A stretch of DNA of 64,000 bases from Halorussus halobius (GTDB taxonomy: Archaea; Halobacteriota; Halobacteria; Halobacteriales; Haladaptataceae). The stretch is taken from the NCBI RefSeq assembly GCF_004765805.1, contig NZ_SBIU01000005.1:248001-312000 (forward strand). The letters are read 5' to 3'. The position numbers and the translations under genes are program-made. How positions within the stretch are numbered: the first letter of the stretch is position 1; each line of letters begins with the position of its first letter. Positions 60,547-64,000 of this stretch are shown piece by piece. The notes beneath the pieces are model-generated. The model saw nothing but the letters and a program-made list of their open reading frames with translations, did no database searches and was not told where the DNA came from.

Positions 60547-62376
60547 ATGAGCGAGGCTGACGAATCGGGCCGGGACGAGCCCGACCCCGAGGAGTCGGTG
60601 CGGGAGGCCGTCGAGCGGTCCCGGAGCGGCGCACCGGCGGTCGGCTCGGTCGTCCGCGACCGGTTCACCTCCGACGAGATTTTCCAGCGCATCGTCGCCG
60701 CCGCCGACGAGGAGATAACGTCGGGGAGCCGGGAGCTGTTCTTCAGCGCACTCGCGGCCGGGTTCGCCATCACCATCACGTTCCTGCTGTACGTGTCGCT
60801 GTCCGCGTCGACGGGTGGCGACCCGGTGTTGAGCGCCCTGCTGTACCCGCTGGGGTTCATCTACATCATCATCGGCGGCTACCAGCTCTACACCGAGAAC
60901 ACGCTCCCGCCGGTGGCGCTCACGTTAGAGCGAGTGGCCAGCCTCCCGGCGCTGCTCCGCAACTGGACGGTCGTGCTGGCGGGCAACTTCGCGGGCGGCG
61001 CGCTCGGCGCGGCCGCGCTGGCGTTCGGCGGCGTGCTCTCGCCGGACGCCGCGACGGTGGCGGCCGACATCGCCCAGCACGGCGTCGACACCGCGTGGCT
61101 GAGCCTGTTCTCGAAGGCGGCGTTCGCCGGGCTCATCGTGGCCGGCGTGGTCTGGGTCGAGTACGCCGCCCGCGACACCATCTCCCGGGTCGTCGTCGTC
61201 TACATCGCGTTCCTGTCGATTCCGCTGGGCGACCTCTACCACTCGGTGGTCTCGTTCACCGAGATGGTGTATCTGGTGTTGCTCGGCGACCTCGCGTTCG
61301 GGGTCGGCCTGGTGGAGTTCGTCCTGCCGGTCCTGCTGGGCAACACCGTCGGCGGCGTGGTGCTCGTCACCGCCGTCAACTACTTCCAGACGACCGAACA
61401 CCGACTCGAGTCCGCGCGCTTCGAGGGTGCCCAACGGCAGCTCTCGGTCCGCGAGTGGCTGCTCGGCGGGATGACCGGGCGGTCGTACGTCCCGCTGGTC
61501 GACACCGGCGAGGGAATCGACCTCGCCGAACACGGCGGCGACCGCATCGTCGTGCCCATCTCGAACCCGCGAACCGAGACTGCGCTCGTCGAGCTGGCGT
61601 GTACGCTGGCCAGCCAGCGGGTGGACGCCAGCGTCCACGTCGTCCACGTCGTCCAGATGCCCGACCGGACGCCCCGGGGGTACAGCGCCGACCAGACCGA
61701 CCGCATCGTCGCCACGTCCGACGAGCAGATGGCCGAGATACGGGGAATCGCCGAGAGCTACGACGTCGGCTTCGAGACCTCGACGGTGGTCTCGCACCGC
61801 TCGTTCGAGGAGATATTCGACGTCGCCGAGCGCGAGCGCGCCGACCTCGTGGTGATGGGCTGGAGCGACGACCGGCTGTGGTCGGCCGGTCGGGCCGAGC
61901 GCCCGCTGGACGAGCTCGCGAGCCGGCTCCCGGCCGACTTCCTCGTGTTCAAGGACCGCGGGCTGGACGTCTCCCGGGTCCTCCTGCCGGTCGTGGACAA
62001 CGCCCACGCGGACCTGAACGCCGAGGTCGCGCGGGCGCTCCGCTCGGCCGCGGCCGGGGAGGTCACGCTGTTGCGGGTCGTGGACGGCCCGGACGAGCGC
62101 GAGGCCGGCGAGCAGTTCCTCGCCGACTGGGCTGCCGACCACGACCTGGAGGCGGTCGACCGCGTCGTCGACGACTCCGGCGACGTCGAGGGAGCCATCG
62201 CCCGGGAGGCCGCCGACCACACGCTGTTGCTGGTCGGCGCGACCGAACAGGGGTTGCTCTCGCGACTCGTGACCGACTCGCTCCACTTCGACGTACTCGA
62301 CCGCATCGACACCTCGCTGGTGCTGGCCGAGCGACCCACCGAACGGGGGCTCCTGAAGCGGCTGTTCGGCCGATAA
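60547..62376 (+). CDS. Formate/nitrite-type transporter fused to two universal-stress (Usp) domains
   Basis: 609 residues. A soluble N terminus of about 55 residues precedes the FNT channel domain of six helices (roughly 60-290), with a conserved NFAGGALGA half-helix loop and [18 protein letters not shown]. Two UspA-like domains follow: the first has [10 protein letters not shown] and a degenerate phosphate loop near [10 protein letters not shown]; the second has [22 protein letters not shown] and [19 protein letters not shown] channels pass formate, nitrite, acetate or hydrosulfide; the Usp pair may gate it by nucleotide. The substrate is not readable. Confidence 0.82.
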   Translation: MSEADESGRDEPDPEESVREAVERSRSGAPAVGSVVRDRFTSDEIFQRIVAAADEEITSGSRELFFSALAAGFAITITFLLYVSLSASTGGDPVLSALLYPLGFIYIIIGGYQLYTENTLPPVALTLERVASLPALLRNWTVVLAGNFAGGALGAAALAFGGVLSPDAATVAADIAQHGVDTAWLSLFSKAAFAGLIVAGVVWVEYAARDTISRVVVVYIAFLSIPLGDLYHSVVSFTEMVYLVLLGDLAFGVGLVEFVLPVLLGNTVGGVVLVTAVNYFQTTEHRLESARFEGAQRQLSVREWLLGGMTGRSYVPLVDTGEGIDLAEHGGDRIVVPISNPRTETALVELACTLASQRVDASVHVVHVVQMPDRTPRGYSADQTDRIVATSDEQMAEIRGIAESYDVGFETSTVVSHRSFEEIFDVAERERADLVVMGWSDDRLWSAGRAERPLDELASRLPADFLVFKDRGLDVSRVLLPVVDNAHADLNAEVARALRSAAAGEVTLLRVVDGPDEREAGEQFLADWAADHDLEAVDRVVDDSGDVEGAIAREAADHTLLLVGATEQGLLSRLVTDSLHFDVLDRIDTSLVLAERPTERGLLKRLFGR

Positions 62377-62407
62377 CCCGGACTCGCGGCGCACAACCGT
62401 CAGAGCT

Positions 62408-63151
62408 ATGCGCCGGACGCGAGACGCCCCGCACATGCTCCCCGGTCGGGCGGACCTGCCCCGCTACGTCGCGCCGCTGCCCGAGCGACTTGAGGACCTC
62501 GCGCTCCGGTACGCGTGGGCCATCGTGGCGGTCAACCTCGTCGGCACCGCGTTCGGCTTCTGGTACTACGGCTTCCACCCGGTCCCGCTCTCGGACTCGC
62601 TGATAACGCTGCAGTTCGGGGTCGAGCCGCCGGTGATGTGGCCGCTCGTGCCCGACAGCCCGATGGCCACGCTGTTCGTCGCGGCCAGCCTCGCGCTGTG
62701 GAAGCTGGGGCGTAACTCCGAGGTGGTCAACGCCCTCGCGTTCGTGGGCTGTCTCAAGCTCGGGCTGTGGACGCCGTTCACCCTGCTGGCGTTCGCGGAC
62801 GGCTTTTCGTACAACTCGGTGTTCATGTACAACTTCCTGTTCTGGAGCCACCTCGGCATGGTCGCCGAGGCGTTCGTGCTCCACCGCTACAGCGACTTCC
62901 CGGTCGGGGCGGTGTTCGTCGCGGTGGGCTGGTACCTGCTCAACGACGTGGTCGACTACTTCGTCCCGGTCGTCGGCACGCCCCACCACACCGCGCTCCC
63001 GGGCCAGGAGGCGCTCGCGAACGGCTTCTCGCACCCCTCGCCGACCCACGAAATCGCGGCCGCCGGCGCGGTCGTCATCACGGTCGCCGCGACGTTCCTC
63101 GCGCTGGCGACCCGGGTGAAGAAGCTGGAAGCGCGCCTCAGGGCGTCCTGA
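62408..63151 (+). CDS. DUF1405-family membrane protein
   Basis: 247 residues with about six membrane helices. Hallmarks of DUF1405: WAIVAVNLVGTAFGFWYYG, MWPLVPDSPMATLF and YNFLFWSHLGMVAEAFVLHR. The start at ATG 62408 lies 31 bases after the FNT-Usp stop, so co-transcription is possible; ATG 62435 is an alternative. Function unknown. Confidence 0.82.
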   Translation: MRRTRDAPHMLPGRADLPRYVAPLPERLEDLALRYAWAIVAVNLVGTAFGFWYYGFHPVPLSDSLITLQFGVEPPVMWPLVPDSPMATLFVAASLALWKLGRNSEVVNALAFVGCLKLGLWTPFTLLAFADGFSYNSVFMYNFLFWSHLGMVAEAFVLHRYSDFPVGAVFVAVGWYLLNDVVDYFVPVVGTPHHTALPGQEALANGFSHPSPTHEIAAAGAVVITVAATFLALATRVKKLEARLRAS

Positions 63152-63223
63152 CGCGCCGAGCACGGCCCTATCGGCCCATCGCCGACGAAATCCTTTTCGC
63201 CCGTCGCCCCGACGCCCCGACCG

Positions 63224-64000
63224 ATGCCCTCCACCTGCTCCCGGCGCGCGTTCCTCGCGGCGGCCGCAACCGCGAGCGCGGCCGTGACGGCCGGCTGTAC
63301 CGGCTCCGAGCCCGTCCCAATCGACCAGCGATGGCCCCAGTTCGGCTTCGATGCCGCCAACACAGCCCACAACCCCGACGCCGCGGGGCCGGCCGAGGAG
63401 CCGTCAGCGTCGTGGGTCCACGTCGGCGGGAGCTACTACCGCAACTCGACCCAGCCGATAGTCGGCGACGCGGTGTACGCCAACACCGCCTACGACGGCC
63501 TGTACGCGCTCGACCCGACCGACGGCGGGGTCCGGTGGCACGACTCGGCCGACGGCTACGCCCCGCTCACCCCGGCGCTGGCCGACGACGCGCTCGCACT
63601 CCCGTACCGCGTCGGCCTCCGGGCGGTCGCGGCCGACGGCGGACTGCGTGCGTTCGGCCGGACGGTCGGCTACGGGCGCTGGCTGACCGACCTCGACTAT
63701 CCGGAGTCGTCGCCCACGGTCGCCGACGACGCCCTCGTGGTCGGAATCGGAATCAGCGGCCACTCCTCCGGCGACGGCGGCCGGGTCGTCGCCGTCGAGC
63801 GCGAGGACGGCACCGTCCGGTGGGAGTTCCCGGTCGAGACGTCGGTGTGGGCCGCGCCGGCCGTCGCCGACGGCGTGGTCTACGCGGCCGCCCGCGACGA
63901 CGACCAGCGCGACCCCGGCACGCAGGGGACCGTCCACGCCATCGACCTCGGCGACGGCGCGGAAGTGTGGTCCCGGCGGCTCGGCGAGTCGGCCCGGTAC
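63224..64000 (+). CDS. PQQ-like beta-propeller lipoprotein, N-terminal part (cut by window edge)
   Basis: 259 codons are open to the last base, with no stop, so the C terminus is outside. A Tat signal (SRRAFLAAAATASAAV) ends in a lipobox TAGC. The mature protein starts WPQFGFDAANTAHNPDAAGP, as in haloarchaeal outer-membrane-protein-assembly-like (BamB-like) propellers. Repeated blades such as VYANTAYDGLYALDPTDGGVRWH and VVAVEREDGTVRWEF follow. It likely binds ligands or quinone cofactors outside the cell. No dehydrogenase residues can be confirmed. Confidence 0.82.
   Translation, partial: MPSTCSRRAFLAAAATASAAVTAGCTGSEPVPIDQRWPQFGFDAANTAHNPDAAGPAEEPSASWVHVGGSYYRNSTQPIVGDAVYANTAYDGLYALDPTDGGVRWHDSADGYAPLTPALADDALALPYRVGLRAVAADGGLRAFGRTVGYGRWLTDLDYPESSPTVADDALVVGIGISGHSSGDGGRVVAVEREDGTVRWEFPVETSVWAAPAVADGVVYAAARDDDQRDPGTQGTVHAIDLGDGAEVWSRRLGESARY

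Overview
The window is chromosomal DNA of a halophilic archaeon (class Halobacteria). The evidence is high GC (a typical 60-base coding row at 29941 has 46 G/C by hand count), very acidic proteins, Tat-type (twin-arginine) secretion signals, TATA boxes about 28 bases before start codons that imply leaderless mRNAs, HTH-10 (bacterio-opsin activator type) and HalOD1 regulators, an archaeal-type CoaD, and a ba3-type oxidase cluster like that of Natronomonas. The genus cannot be fixed from the sequence. No rRNA, tRNA, CRISPR array, IS element or integrase was recognised.

Layout. 1-2258: 3' end of leuB, a small zinc-finger protein and a zinc alcohol dehydrogenase. 2335-19470: a locus of peptidases and a peptide importer. 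It holds a YkfC-like SH3b-SH3b-NlpC/P60 endopeptidase, an HTH-10 regulator, a class C beta-lactamase-fold hydrolase, an operon for a Dpp-type ABC importer ending in a leaderless S13 DD-peptidase, a BsuPI-like protein, a diaminopimelate-decarboxylase-like PLP enzyme, an M42 aminopeptidase coupled to a class A beta-lactamase-fold hydrolase, and an S9 peptidase. The set resembles the Bacillus dpp-ykf murein-peptide recycling genes, in a lineage that makes no murein. I infer import and catabolism of bacterial cell-wall peptides in the cytoplasm. A second pair at 52995-55069 (DUF1611/DgcN-like plus dipeptide-epimerase/DgcA-like) could handle the D-glutamate part.

19666-28058: accessory and housekeeping genes (secreted repeat protein, coaD, membrane-anchored wHTH, cyclase, DUF457 membrane protein, GNAT, PhoD). 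28191-31523: a CHAT-family caspase-like protein whose last ~95 codons drop sharply in GC, a tail-to-tail 45-residue hydrophobic microprotein, an AT-rich spacer, and a DUF7504-like P-loop-derived protein. This looks like an uncharacterised effector or defence-type module. 31754-38026: orphan peptide-binding protein, pilin, wHTH/membrane pair, two-domain multicopper oxidase, repeat-rich gap, and an HTH-10/HalOD1 pair.

38126-43278: amidohydrolase and menE-menC-menA (menB lies at 51729-52649). 43366-50247: a divergent respiratory block. Copper P-type ATPase, SafE and a small membrane protein run leftward; ba3-type oxidase subunits (CbaD-, CoxB-, CoxA- and CbaE-like) and a polytopic membrane protein run rightward. 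50268-51667: a second HTH-10/HalOD1 pair. 55169-64000: DUF502 protein, an apparently catalytically dead threonyl-tRNA-synthetase paralog keeping editing and anticodon-binding domains, homoserine kinase, small regulators, pdxS, an FNT-Usp-Usp fusion, a DUF1405 protein and a truncated PQQ-propeller lipoprotein.

Intergenic DNA is short except for three gaps over 300 bases (24358-24799, 36289-36728, 52650-52994). All three carry GC-rich direct or inverted repeats, and the first two share a repeat core in opposite orientation.
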